From Kiritimatiellia bacterium (GTDB lineage: Bacteria; Verrucomicrobiota; Kiritimatiellia; UBA8416; JABMPJ01), in NCBI GenBank assembly GCA_030745755.1, contig JASLOA010000008.1:1-64000 (forward strand): a stretch of DNA of 64,000 bases, given 5' to 3'. Of this stretch, positions 46,310-55,974 are shown in pieces (position 1 is the first letter of the stretch; each line of letters opens with the position of its first letter). Under the pieces are notes generated by a model. That model did not search any database. It saw only the letters and a list, made by a program, of their open reading frames with translations, and was not told the DNA's origin. A program made the translations under genes and the position numbers.

Positions 46310-47289
46310 TGCAATCGAATCCTTGGGTCGGCGATGGAGTAGCTGACCTCCACAATAATCAGCGCGCCTATGTAGAGCACGGAGCCGAGAAAGGCCATCG
46401 AGCGAATGACGGCGAAATCCTGCTTGCCGATCGCCTCGATCATGTAGCTGCCCAGTCCGGGGATGCCGAAGAAGTTCTCGAGCAGAAGATTCCCCATGAT
46501 GAGAAAGGGAATGCTGACGATGACATTGGTCAGGATGGGGAGCAGGGCATTGCGTAGGGCGTGCTTGAAAAGGACTGTTCCTTCTCCCAGCCCCTTGGCT
46601 CGGGCCGTGCGAACGTAGTCCTTGTTGATCTCCTCGAGGAAAATGGTGCGGTAGTAGCGAACGCCTCCGCCGATGCTGCCGATCAGACCGATGAATACGG
46701 GAAGGATCAGGAACTTCACCAAGTGCGGGAACTGTGCGTCGTACCCCGAGACGGGCGCCAGGCGCAGGTGAATGGCGAACAGGTACTGTCCGCCTATAAT
46801 GTAGAACAGCAGGGAGATCGACATCATCAGGACGCATGTCACCAGCGCCACGTAGTCAATATACGTGGCGCGGTAGAAGGCCACGATCATGGCGGCAGCA
46901 ATGGTTATCAGGAGGCTGGCGAAGAAGATGGGGAGTGCAAGGGCAACGGAGTGAGGTATCCGTTTCCTGAGTTCAGCGCTGATGTCGTGGTTGTCGACAT
47001 CGGACTGCCCAAACCTGAACGCGAAGAGCCCCATGCTCTTCTGCCAGAAGATGGTCTGTGTGAAGGTGGAAGGGAAGCGTTCCTGAAGATTGACGAAGCG
47101 CGGCAGGTGATAGTTGTGCTCACGCAACCAGTTATCAATCTGCTCTTGTGTGACGCGTTTCTCGCCGAGGATGGTTTCGGCCATGTTCTTTGGGGTGTTG
47201 ACGTAGAAGAACAACACGAACACGAGAAGGTTGACTCCGAGCAGAATCGGGAAGGCGTAGGCAATGCGGCGTGTGAGGTAGGCAAACAT
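46306..47289 (-). CDS. Peptide ABC transporter permease (DppB/YejB-like)
   Basis: A 327-residue permease beginning MFAYLTRRIAYAFPILLGVN, the standard DppB/OppB N-terminal span, with the EAA motif DYVRTARAKGLGEGTVLFKH and a C-terminal GIPGLGSYMIEAIGKQDFAV. ATG 47289 shares bases with the stop of the substrate-binding gene (TGATG), indicating coupled translation. The periplasmic loop after TM1 (residues about 30-90) is longer than in Opp. Confidence 0.92.
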   Translation of the reverse strand: MFAYLTRRIAYAFPILLGVNLLVFVLFFYVNTPKNMAETILGEKRVTQEQIDNWLREHNYHLPRFVNLQERFPSTFTQTIFWQKSMGLFAFRFGQSDVDNHDISAELRKRIPHSVALALPIFFASLLITIAAAMIVAFYRATYIDYVALVTCVLMMSISLLFYIIGGQYLFAIHLRLAPVSGYDAQFPHLVKFLILPVFIGLIGSIGGGVRYYRTIFLEEINKDYVRTARAKGLGEGTVLFKHALRNALLPILTNVIVSIPFLIMGNLLLENFFGIPGLGSYMIEAIGKQDFAVIRSMAFLGSVLYIGALIIVEVSYSIADPRIRLQ

Positions 47290-49511
47290 CAGGCGCTCCT
47301 CCTCTCGCTCCGCCACACGCGGATCATGCCCGGCAGGCCGAGAACAACCAGGACAGCAAGGGCGCCCGCCACGATCTCCCAGCGCGGGCGGTTCCACGCT
47401 GCCTGGAAGCGGACGCGGGTCGCGGCGTCAATGCGCCGGAATCGAACGGTGCTGTAGGACATCTGGTGCGGCTTGAAATTGTGATACCACTGGTGCGCCA
47501 GGCTGAACGAGACAGGATAGAACTGCCAGACGGCAGGGGCATCACGCTGAATGACGTGCATGGCACGGTCGATCAGCGCCATGCGCTCGGGCCCATTGTT
47601 CATGGTCTCCAGCTGACGGAACAGTTCGTCAAACTCCTCGCTCGCGTAGTTGCACGTGTTGGGCCCGCCGTGATCGACCTTGCCGTTGGGCCCGTAGAAA
47701 AGGAACAGGAAATTTTCGGGGTCGGGATAGTCGGCCAGCCAGCCGCTTGAACTGATCTGCCACTCGCCCGAGTTGCGCTTGGCGCGGAACCGACTCAGGT
47801 CGGTGCCGCGCTCCTTGAGCTTGATGCCGATACGATCGAGTCCACGCTGCATCCACTGGAAGCGGGAACGGAACTGCGGGTCCAGTCCGGCCGCGTGGTC
47901 AAGGTAGAGCGTCAATGGCTGGCCGTCCGGCGTCAGGCCGTCCGGGTAACCGGCTTCGACCATGAGTTGCCTGGCTTCCTCGATGGGCTGGCGTACATGC
48001 TTGGCGCGAATAGGATCCCACACATCGGTGAACGGGTTGGTGCCGGCTTCCCCGGCGCGGTAACCATAGATACCCGGCGGAATAGGGCCCTGGGCTGCCA
48101 GGCCACGCCCGTTGAAGAACACATCGAGATGCTCGTTGTAGTCGAGCGCAATCGAGATAGCCTGGCGCAGCTTGAACCGCTCCGGCGCCAGGCCGCCGAC
48201 CACGTCGTCCTTGAAGTTGAAGGCGGTCCACCAGAGCATCGTGCGAATGTCGGTGAGCAGTCGCATTCCCTTGCCCGCCATGGCCGGGGACAGCGAGGGG
48301 TCATTGCCGGCAGCCATCTCGATGGCCTGGTCGAACACATCACTCGCGATGCCGGAAGCGTCGACGTAGCCCTGCAGGAACTTGTTCCAGGACGGAATGG
48401 CCTCCTTCTCCATGCGGTAGACCTGTCGTCTGATGAACGGAACCGGTTTCCCCGCATCAACAAGAAGTCCGGCCTCGCGGTCGCCCGGTTCGCCTTCGGA
48501 TGGGTAGACGTCGCCGTGATAGTTCGGGTTCTCCTCGAGCACGATCAGTTCGTTCGGCCGGAACGTCTCCAGGTAATAGGCGCCGGTTCCGACCGGGCAG
48601 CGGTTCAGGGAGAACTGGGCCGCAGTCACGGAGGGCAAGGCGTAGAAGTCGATGGCCTCCTGCGGTACGGGCGCGAAGAAGTGCATGCTCATCCAGTAGA
48701 GGATCTGCGGGTAGCGCGTGGTGAGTGTGATGCGGTAGGTGAGCTCGTCCACGACGACGCAGCCCGGGAGCTCCGGCGCCATGTAGTCGATCACCAGCGG
48801 GTTGGCCTTCTCATCCTGCTCCTGGTTGTATCCGGCTCCGGCGGCTTCACGCCGGGCGGCACGCGCGGCTTCGATCATCTCGGTGTAGGTCTGCTGCAGC
48901 TCCGTCAGACCCTCGACATAGCGGGCCACTGTGCTGAAGATGGGGGAGGCGAGACGGGGGTCGGCCAGGCGCCGGATCTGGAGGGCGTAGTCAGCCGCCT
49001 TCAGCGTGCGGCTGGCTTGCTCGGGGAAGCTCGAGGGGTATTCATATTGCTCCAGATCCGCGGCCGCGGCATCGGCATAGACCGAGCGGCCGTCGGGCGT
49101 GCGCGCGAAGCAGGGGTGATCCTGGTATCGGATACCGGGCTGAATCTTGATGGTGTACTGCACGCGCTTCACGCGGTCGGCCGTGGCGTCTGTCTCAGGC
49201 AATACAGCACCGCCGGCATCGAGATAGACCGGCGCGGGGATCGCGGTTGCGGTCATCGGGACTAGTTCATAAGGGCGTTTGAGATAGTGATAGGTGAAAG
49301 GCGGTTCGTAGATCTGGTCGATGATCGCGCCCTCGTGCGAGTAATAGGCGCTGGTGGGGTCGAGCTTGGTTGGTGGGGTCGCAAACGTGGAGAAGTAGGC
49401 CGACTCCGCGGTCTCATCGGGCCGGTAGGGGTTGTTCGAACAGGAGGCGACAAGCAGGAGGGCCATGCCCGTCACGCCCGCACGACCTCCACCTGTCACC
49501 CGCAACTCCAT
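47289..49511 (-). CDS. ABC transporter substrate-binding protein with C-terminal membrane anchor
   Basis: A 740-residue SBP_bac_5-type protein. The N-terminus looks like a lipoprotein signal (MALLLVASC). The body shows YEPPFTYHYLKRPYELVPMT, FSLNRCPVGTGAYYLE and SSGWLADYPDPENFLFLFYG, typical of peptide-binding proteins. About 100 extra residues lie near 140-250, and the C-terminus carries a membrane span (VAGALAVLVVLGLPGMI). A doubly anchored binding protein is unusual. The start at 49511 (MELRVTGGG) is tentative; ATG 49466 also fits. First gene of a four-gene transporter operon with overlapping junctions. Confidence 0.85.
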   Translation of the reverse strand: MELRVTGGGRAGVTGMALLLVASCSNNPYRPDETAESAYFSTFATPPTKLDPTSAYYSHEGAIIDQIYEPPFTYHYLKRPYELVPMTATAIPAPVYLDAGGAVLPETDATADRVKRVQYTIKIQPGIRYQDHPCFARTPDGRSVYADAAAADLEQYEYPSSFPEQASRTLKAADYALQIRRLADPRLASPIFSTVARYVEGLTELQQTYTEMIEAARAARREAAGAGYNQEQDEKANPLVIDYMAPELPGCVVVDELTYRITLTTRYPQILYWMSMHFFAPVPQEAIDFYALPSVTAAQFSLNRCPVGTGAYYLETFRPNELIVLEENPNYHGDVYPSEGEPGDREAGLLVDAGKPVPFIRRQVYRMEKEAIPSWNKFLQGYVDASGIASDVFDQAIEMAAGNDPSLSPAMAGKGMRLLTDIRTMLWWTAFNFKDDVVGGLAPERFKLRQAISIALDYNEHLDVFFNGRGLAAQGPIPPGIYGYRAGEAGTNPFTDVWDPIRAKHVRQPIEEARQLMVEAGYPDGLTPDGQPLTLYLDHAAGLDPQFRSRFQWMQRGLDRIGIKLKERGTDLSRFRAKRNSGEWQISSSGWLADYPDPENFLFLFYGPNGKVDHGGPNTCNYASEEFDELFRQLETMNNGPERMALIDRAMHVIQRDAPAVWQFYPVSFSLAHQWYHNFKPHQMSYSTVRFRRIDAATRVRFQAAWNRPRWEIVAGALAVLVVLGLPGMIRVWRSERRSA

Positions 49512-49594
49512 GGGCGTGATGATTGCGGGAATGCGGCGATGGGTCAAGACGCAGAACGCCGTGCGGGCAAAAAGGTTGAGCCGCACCCCCGTTA

Positions 49595-49651
49595 GCTCCT
49601 TGCTTTTCAATTGTTTGACTACATGCGTCAAACAACTGAAACGCAAGGAGC
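49595..49651. terminator. 25-bp stem hairpin between toxin and transporter genes
   Basis: Arms at 49595-49619 and 49627-49651 pair over 25 bp with two mismatches around a 7-bp loop (TACATGC); the outer ends are GCTCCTTGC and GCAAGGAGC. On the minus strand it lies after the doc stop and 84 bp before the transporter start, so it could end the toxin-antitoxin transcript or control the transporter leader. Confidence 0.55.
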
Positions 49652-49656
49652 GGTTT

Positions 49657-49738
49657 AAGGTTCAGAGGTTCAAAGGTTGGGAATACGCCGGTCTTGTCCG
49701 GCAACCGTGAACCTTGAACCTTGAACCTCTGAACCCTT
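49657..49738. repeat. Self-complementary short-unit tandem repeat (locus D)
   Basis: The left arm (49657-49678) is a tandem of GGTTCA-type units and the right arm (49703-49738) of TGAACCT-type units. GGTTCAGAGGTTCA on the left recurs inverted as TGAACCTCTGAACC on the right. Between the arms lies a smaller palindrome, GCCGGTCTTGTCCGGC. Confidence 0.8.
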
Positions 49739-49751
49739 TCAGCGGAGCTGA

Positions 49752-50138
49752 CTAGCCATTCTCGCACGCGGATTCCAGCCATGTGGCATATTCCGCCTCG
49801 GTGCACTCGCTCGCCGCGAGGGCAACGGTTTGAACGACGACCTCTTCTTCGGGGGCAGAGAACGTGAGTCCGTTCACCTCAAGGAATAGTGCGGCGGCAA
49901 GAAAACCCGCTCGCTTGTTGCCGTCGATAAAGGGGTGATTCTTCACAATGCCATACGCGTAGGCTGCACCGAGCTGGTAGAGGGTTGGTGTTCCATATGC
50001 GTACTGCTGTCTCGGTCTGGCAAGTGCAGACTCAAGCATCCCCTCATCGCGTACCCCGGCGGGGCCGCCGAACCATGCAACAAGCTCGCCCTGGAAGGCC
50101 AGGCAGTCGACTGAATCAAGCCAGGTGGGTTCAGTCAC
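49752..50138 (-). CDS. Doc/Fic-family toxin (death-on-curing)
   Basis: A 128-residue Doc-like protein with the Fic-fold motif HPFIDGNKRAG (68-78) and typical flanks (GVRDEGMLESALARP; YAYGIVKNHPF). Phage P1 Doc phosphorylates EF-Tu and halts translation. The start is GTG 50138, overlapping the antitoxin stop (GTGA), the usual toxin-second order. All signature residues are intact, so the toxin is probably active. Confidence 0.88.
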   Translation of the reverse strand: MTEPTWLDSVDCLAFQGELVAWFGGPAGVRDEGMLESALARPRQQYAYGTPTLYQLGAAYAYGIVKNHPFIDGNKRAGFLAAALFLEVNGLTFSAPEEEVVVQTVALAASECTEAEYATWLESACENG

Positions 50139-50365
50139 TTGGCCAACTCCCGAAGGGCATTGCGATAGCGGTGCATCAGGCCCTCAGCAATTTGAGCCTT
50201 CTCCTCAAACCCCGGCCGTTCCGGCGTCACGCGCAGCGAGCATTCCGGTGCCTCGGTGAGGTAGAGGGTTGCCCCCTCCTTCACCTTCATAGCCTGCATG
50301 GCCTCCTTGGGAAGAACCACACCATAGGAGTTACCGATCTTCCGTACTTTTGTCTTCATTGTCAT
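50135..50365 (-). CDS. AbrB/MazE-like antitoxin
   Basis: A 76-residue protein starting MTMKTKVRKIGNSYGVVLPK, the SpoVT/AbrB swapped-hairpin DNA-binding fold, then AMKVKEGATLYLTE and a C-terminal helix likely to cap the toxin. P1 Doc is paired with Phd; here the antitoxin is of the AbrB class. It probably represses its own operon. The TAACAATAGTTCTAACGG stretch just upstream could hold the promoter and operator. Confidence 0.85.
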   Translation of the reverse strand: MTMKTKVRKIGNSYGVVLPKEAMQAMKVKEGATLYLTEAPECSLRVTPERPGFEEKAQIAEGLMHRYRNALRELAK

Positions 50366-50440
50366 GTAATAACAATAGTTCTAACGGCAAGTGTTGTCAA
50401 CTTGTGATTTTGTGGATCTACCCCAGTTACGCCCATCCGC

Positions 50441-50529
50441 TGTAGTAGGAGATCCCTCGGCAAGCTCGGGATGACAGTTCGTTAGTGTTCTCTGTCATGC
50501 CGAGCGAAGTCGAGGCATCTCCTACTACA
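50441..50529. repeat. REP-like palindrome copy 6, inside a larger repeat
   Basis: Extended arms TGTAGTAGGAGATCCCTCG and CGAGGCATCTCCTACTACA flank the usual core. The left flank (ACCCCAGTTACGCCCATCC) and the right flank (GTTGGCTATTCCAGATTCTG, to about 50610) align with those of copy 1, defining a larger element. It separates the toxin-antitoxin pair from the lipid-kinase gene. Confidence 0.88.
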
Positions 50530-50702
50530 GCTCAGCCCGTTGGCTATTCCAGATTCTGAAGAAGGATGGGCCCCTGTTTACAGGCGTTTCCAGAGTGCTG
50601 AGCCAGGAAAGCGGGATGGTCCTGACGATCTTACGCTCACCGGGCAAGAAATGCTCAGGCGCAGGTGTTGCAGGGCGTTTGCGGTTGGGCTATGGTTTGG
50701 GC

Positions 50703-51614
50703 ATGGCACAGTTGGCTTCCAGGCGGGTGGTGGTGTTGGTCAATCCCAAGTCGGGGTTGATGTGGTCGTTTGATGCGATGCGGCGCGCCTTCGATCAGCA
50801 CTGGGAAGTGCTGCCGGAGGTGGATCTCAAGTACCAGTTCACACAGTCGGTTGAAGACGGTATCCACAAGGCACGTGCCTGCGTGGAGGAAGGCGTCGAC
50901 ACGGTGATCGTGGTAGGCGGTGACGGTACGCTGAGCACGATCGGACGTGTCCTCGTCGACACGAATGTGGCACTGGGCGTGGTGCCGGTCGGTAGCGGCA
51001 ACGGCTTCGCCCGGCACTTTGGGATCTCGCTTTCGCCCGAGAAGGCGATCGTCCAACTGGCGTCAGCCGAGCGGCAGGCGATCGACGTGGGACACGTGAA
51101 CGGCAGACCGTTCTTCGTAACCTGCAGCATGGCGTGGGATGCTTCCATTGTCAGCGGGTTCGAGCGACTGCCCGTGCGCGGCGTGCTTCCCTATGTCTTT
51201 GCCGGGGTTGAGGAGTTTTTCGAGTACCGCCCGCAGCCGATGGACGTGGTGCTGGATGGGGAGGAGGCGCTCTCGTTCGATAACGCGCTGGTGTTTACTG
51301 TGGCCAATCTCACGCAGTTCGGGGGTGGGGCGAGGATTGCCCCTCATGCCCGCCCGGATGACGGTCGCCTGGAGCTGGTCGTGGCGCTGCGCCAGGATAT
51401 CGCCAAGTTGGTCACAAACATCACGCGCTTGTTCGATGGGTCTCTGAGCAAACTGCCGGAGGTCGTGTTTCGCAGCTTCAAGACCATGAAAGTGGAGCGC
51501 GAGGAGGCCACGCCGATTCAGATCGATGGCGAGCTGATGGAGTGTGAGCGCGATTTAGAGGTGACGGTGTCGAGTGGTGGGTTGCATGTTCTGGTACCCG
51601 TCGCTTCGGCCTAG
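50703..51614 (+). CDS. Diacylglycerol kinase-family lipid kinase
   Basis: A 303-residue cytosolic or peripheral-membrane kinase (DagK/YegS/LCB5 family). It shows VLVNPKSG at the N-terminus, VIVVGGDGTLSTIG (nucleotide site), VPVGSGNGFARHFG and a C-terminal beta domain ending IQIDGELMECERDLEV. Either diacylglycerol or a sphingoid base could be the substrate. ATG 50703 gives the family's normal N-terminus; the 36 in-frame codons upstream run through repeat DNA. No clear ribosome-binding site is seen. Confidence 0.88.
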   Translation: MAQLASRRVVVLVNPKSGLMWSFDAMRRAFDQHWEVLPEVDLKYQFTQSVEDGIHKARACVEEGVDTVIVVGGDGTLSTIGRVLVDTNVALGVVPVGSGNGFARHFGISLSPEKAIVQLASAERQAIDVGHVNGRPFFVTCSMAWDASIVSGFERLPVRGVLPYVFAGVEEFFEYRPQPMDVVLDGEEALSFDNALVFTVANLTQFGGGARIAPHARPDDGRLELVVALRQDIAKLVTNITRLFDGSLSKLPEVVFRSFKTMKVEREEATPIQIDGELMECERDLEVTVSSGGLHVLVPVASA

Positions 51615-51619
51615 GGGGA

Positions 51620-51768
51620 GGCCACTTGGCTGGACGGCGCTGCGAGGAAGGGAGGCCTTCCTTGACTGGAGTATCGCTGCGCGATAATAGGCCTGCGGAA
51701 GGCCTCCCTTCCTCTCCGCTCGGGTTAGGATGGTGAGGGTCAGCCCTATCCTCCGCTTGGGGTAGGGG
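51620..51768. repeat. GGCTGGA repeat variant with nested inverted repeats
   Basis: It begins GGCCACTTGGCTGGA like the 54562 repeats. An 18-bp exact inverted repeat (51644-51661 and 51697-51714) encloses a second CTGGA and the small hairpin TATCGC-TGC-GCGATA (51672-51686). It ends in a CCTCCGCTTGGGGTAGGGG tail. Confidence 0.75.
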
Positions 51769-51805
51769 ATGCTTGTCGTGTGATGGGGTGAAGGAGAGAT
51801 TGGTA

Positions 51806-52054
51806 GTGCCTATTTACGAGTACCAGGTGGCTGAGGGGGCGCGGGGATGTGAGCACTGCCGCGCTGGGTTTGAGCATTTCCATAAGAGCGTGGAAGTGCT
51901 GGCGCGGTGTCCGGAATGCCATGCGCCGGTGCAGAAGCTTATTTCAGCACCTAACGTAGGGGCGTCTGAAAGCGGGGCGGATGACCGTGCCAAGGCGGCA
52001 GGATTCCACAAGCTCAAGAAGGTGTCCAAGGGGGAGTACGAGAAGCTCTACTAG
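51806..52054 (+). CDS. FmdB-type zinc-ribbon regulatory protein
   Basis: An 82-residue protein starting at GTG 51806 (AAGGAGAG 8 bp upstream) with the FmdB opening PIYEYQ, a zinc ribbon made of C22-x2-C25 (CEHC) and C41-x2-C44 (CPEC), and a flexible C-terminus. FmdB was first described as a possible regulator of amidase/formamidase operons; its function here is unknown. The start codon GTG explains why annotation often places it too early. Confidence 0.85.
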   Translation: MPIYEYQVAEGARGCEHCRAGFEHFHKSVEVLARCPECHAPVQKLISAPNVGASESGADDRAKAAGFHKLKKVSKGEYEKLY

Positions 52055-52068
52055 ACTGGTCGAACGCC

Positions 52069-52791
52069 TCACTCGGCCGGAAGCGAGAGACCGCTGCCAT
52101 CGAAGACGACCTCCAGATCCTTGGTGTAGAAGGAGCGAAAGTCTTCGGGATCACGGTTAAACTCAAAATTCCACACCGCTTGTCTCAGCGAACGACGTGT
52201 CGTATTGGCCTGTAGGACGCGGCCGGGTGTCTTGACGCCGACAGTGGCATTGAACCCACCGAGGATGGGAGTGATCATCCGGACAATCTGCGGGTCCTCG
52301 AGGTCGATCGGCTGTTCGGATGGGGCCTTGATGCCCTTGCGTAGGAGGCGATAGTTATCGCCCTGAATGCGCGAAAGGGTGAACCCCTGGTCCGCGAAGA
52401 AATCGGTCTTGGCCAAGTCTGTGATGCGATCGAATGTGAGCTGAAACTTAACGTGTCGACCGCCATGGCGCGATTCAACCTTCATGTCTTTCACGGCAAG
52501 ACCGTCAATGTCGTAACTCTCGACCTTGCGCTTGATCCGCTCCTCGGACGGGTTGAGCAGCAGATCAAGATAGCCATGTGAGTCGCCGGGAGGTTCTTCT
52601 CCTGATACGCTGGCCAGTTCGTCGGCAAGCTTTATCATGCCTGTAATCTGCGTGACGGTTTCCTCGGGCAGTGAATAGGTGATGTCAATAAGGCCGGATC
52701 CGTCATCGTTGAGGGTCAGCGTCTCAGTGAAGTCTATGCATCCGGCGGAGAGCACCAGGAGGGCAAGAAGGAGCAGGTTCAGGTGTCGCAT
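52069..52791 (-). CDS. Lipoprotein of unknown function
   Basis: A 240-residue lipoprotein (lipobox LSAGC, with signal MRHLNLLLLALLVLSAGC). The N-terminal part reads FTETLTLNDDGSGLIDITYS, a pattern seen in LppM/DUF3153-like proteins with repeated beta strands. The rest is mixed beta without a family I recognise. It is 12 bp downstream of ftsB on the minus strand and so shares its transcript with eno-ftsB, and is convergent with the FmdB gene. Possibly envelope-related because of that company (inference). Confidence 0.7.
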   Translation of the reverse strand: MRHLNLLLLALLVLSAGCIDFTETLTLNDDGSGLIDITYSLPEETVTQITGMIKLADELASVSGEEPPGDSHGYLDLLLNPSEERIKRKVESYDIDGLAVKDMKVESRHGGRHVKFQLTFDRITDLAKTDFFADQGFTLSRIQGDNYRLLRKGIKAPSEQPIDLEDPQIVRMITPILGGFNATVGVKTPGRVLQANTTRRSLRQAVWNFEFNRDPEDFRSFYTKDLEVVFDGSGLSLPAE

Positions 52792-52803
52792 GGGGTTTCT
52801 CCT

Positions 52804-53106
52804 TTACGGCTGTGGGCGGTTGGAGGTGTTGGTGTACTGGAAGACGACCTCATCGGGTTTGACCATGCCGGTCTCTCGGGCGACGCGCTCGACATAGGCA
52901 GGATCGGTGCTGAAGCGCTTCTGTTTGGCCTGCAGGGCTCGCGTCATGGCATCTGTCTCATGGTTCTCGGCCAGCAGTTCCGCCTTGCGCTGTTGGAGCT
53001 GGCGCAGACGATGGCAACGCGGGAGAAAGATGCAGACAAGCCCGATGGTGAAGAGAATGAACAGCACTACCCACGCTGACCGGTAAACTGTGGTCCAGCC
53101 ATTCAC
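52804..53106 (-). CDS. ftsB: Septum formation initiator FtsB/DivIC-like
   Basis: A 100-residue bitopic protein with one membrane span (about 9-27, AWVVLFILFTIGLVCIFL), then a coiled coil (CHRLRQLQQRKAELLAENHE) and the ARETGMVKPDEVVFQY C-terminus characteristic of FtsB/DivIC. It joins FtsL and FtsQ in the divisome. The start is GTG 53106, preceded by GGAGAGGA; the frame to 53175 runs through repeat DNA. The eno-ftsB order is common. Confidence 0.85.
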   Translation of the reverse strand: MNGWTTVYRSAWVVLFILFTIGLVCIFLPRCHRLRQLQQRKAELLAENHETDAMTRALQAKQKRFSTDPAYVERVARETGMVKPDEVVFQYTNTSNRPQP

Positions 53107-53123
53107 TGGTTCATCCTCTCCCC

Positions 53124-53200
53124 AATGACAGGTGTTAGGTGCGAGGTGGTGAGTGATAGGTGTCTGTCTCAACACCTAACACCCGGCACCTGTGACCTAT
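53124..53200. repeat. Self-complementary short-unit tandem repeat (locus E)
   Basis: The left arm is built of AGGTGTTAGGTGCGAGGTGG-like units and the right arm of ACACCTAACACCCGGCACCT, its inverse. It sits between eno and ftsB and may modulate ftsB expression. Confidence 0.75.
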
Positions 53201-53203
53201 CTT

Positions 53204-54800
<1,597 letters not shown>

Positions 54801-54929
54801 GGGCGTAAGGGCGGCGGAGGGCTTCCCCTTTCTTTCCGCGTGGGTAGGGGAAGGCGTGGCAGGGATCAAATCCTTGTACAAGCGGGTCAATTACGGGGTA
54901 TAGTGCGGTGAACTAAATGGAAGGCGAGT

Positions 54930-55961
54930 ATGAGACTGTTGGTTACTGGGGGTGCGGGGTTTATTGGGAGTAACTTCGTCAGGCATATGCTGACGACCTA
55001 TCCCGATATTGAAATTGTCAACATGGACGTACTCACGTACGCGGGCAACCTGGAGAACCTCTCTGCCTTTGAGGATGATGAGCGGCATAGTCTTGAGCGC
55101 AAGAACATCGCGTCGGAAGAGGACGTTGAAAGCGTGTTCCGGGCCCATGAGATTGATATCGTGGTCAACTTTGCCGCGGAGAGTCATGTGGATCGCAGCC
55201 TCCACATCGGTGCAGAGGCCTTTATTCGGACAAACGTGATGGGCGTGCAGGTGCTGCTTGATGCGGCGCGGGTTCACGGGGTACAGCGCTTTGTGCAGAT
55301 TTCGACCGACGAGGTGTATGGCTCACTCGGGCCTGAGGGGCGCTTCACGGAGCTGACACCGCTGGCACCCAATAATCCCTATGCTGCCACGAAGGCGGGT
55401 GCGGACTTGTTGGTGCGCGCGGCGCACAAGTCGCACGGTATCGACGTGGTCATCACGCGCTGCTCGAACAACTTCGGTCCCTACCAGTTTCCTGAGAAGC
55501 TCATTCCACTCATGATTGCGAATGCGCTCGAAAAGAAGCCGTTGCCGGTCTATGGGGATGGGTTGAACGTTCGGGATTGGATCTATGTGCAGGATCATTG
55601 TCGGGCTATTGACGACGTGATGCGCGGGGGGCGCAGCGGAGAGGTCTACAACATTGGAAGCGATCACGATGTCCCGAACCTGGAGATCGTAACCCAGATA
55701 CTGGCGCTGGTTGACCGGCCTGAGTCGCTGATCCAGTTTGTTGAGGATCGTCCCGGGCACGATCGTCGCTACGCGATGGACTCGTCCAAGATTCGCGACG
55801 AGCTGGGCTGGACGCCGGAACTGGGCTTTGAAGACGCGCTCGAAGCGACGGTGCAGTGGTACCTGGAGAACGACACGTGGCTGGAACATGTCCGTAGCGG
55901 GGCCTACCAGGGCTACTACGAGATGCTCTATGGAGAGAGGCCGCGGGTGCCTGGCCGGTAA
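54930..55961 (+). CDS. rfbB: dTDP-glucose 4,6-dehydratase
   Basis: A 343-residue NAD-dependent SDR of deoxysugar synthesis that makes dTDP-4-keto-6-deoxyglucose. It shows LVTGGAGFIGSNFVRHML, the family-typical FAAESHVDRSL, the catalytic ISTDEVYGSLG (with T-D-E), NPYAATKAGADLLVRA and TRCSNNFGPYQFPEKLIPLM, then GLNVRDWIYVQDHCRAI. The partners rfbA, C and D are not nearby. GGAAGG lies upstream of ATG 54930. The product feeds rhamnose or related surface sugars. Confidence 0.95.
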   Translation: MRLLVTGGAGFIGSNFVRHMLTTYPDIEIVNMDVLTYAGNLENLSAFEDDERHSLERKNIASEEDVESVFRAHEIDIVVNFAAESHVDRSLHIGAEAFIRTNVMGVQVLLDAARVHGVQRFVQISTDEVYGSLGPEGRFTELTPLAPNNPYAATKAGADLLVRAAHKSHGIDVVITRCSNNFGPYQFPEKLIPLMIANALEKKPLPVYGDGLNVRDWIYVQDHCRAIDDVMRGGRSGEVYNIGSDHDVPNLEIVTQILALVDRPESLIQFVEDRPGHDRRYAMDSSKIRDELGWTPELGFEDALEATVQWYLENDTWLEHVRSGAYQGYYEMLYGERPRVPGR

Positions 55962-55974
55962 CGGGAGTATGAGT

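Noticed and set aside
46310-46837. Extended N-terminus of the second permease (frame open to 46837)
   Set aside because: It lies entirely inside the first permease in another frame and has no membrane or family features; GTG 46309 is the proper start.
47895-49265. 456-codon open frame antisense to the substrate-binding gene
   Set aside because: No recognisable domain, low-complexity composition typical of antisense frames in GC-rich genes.
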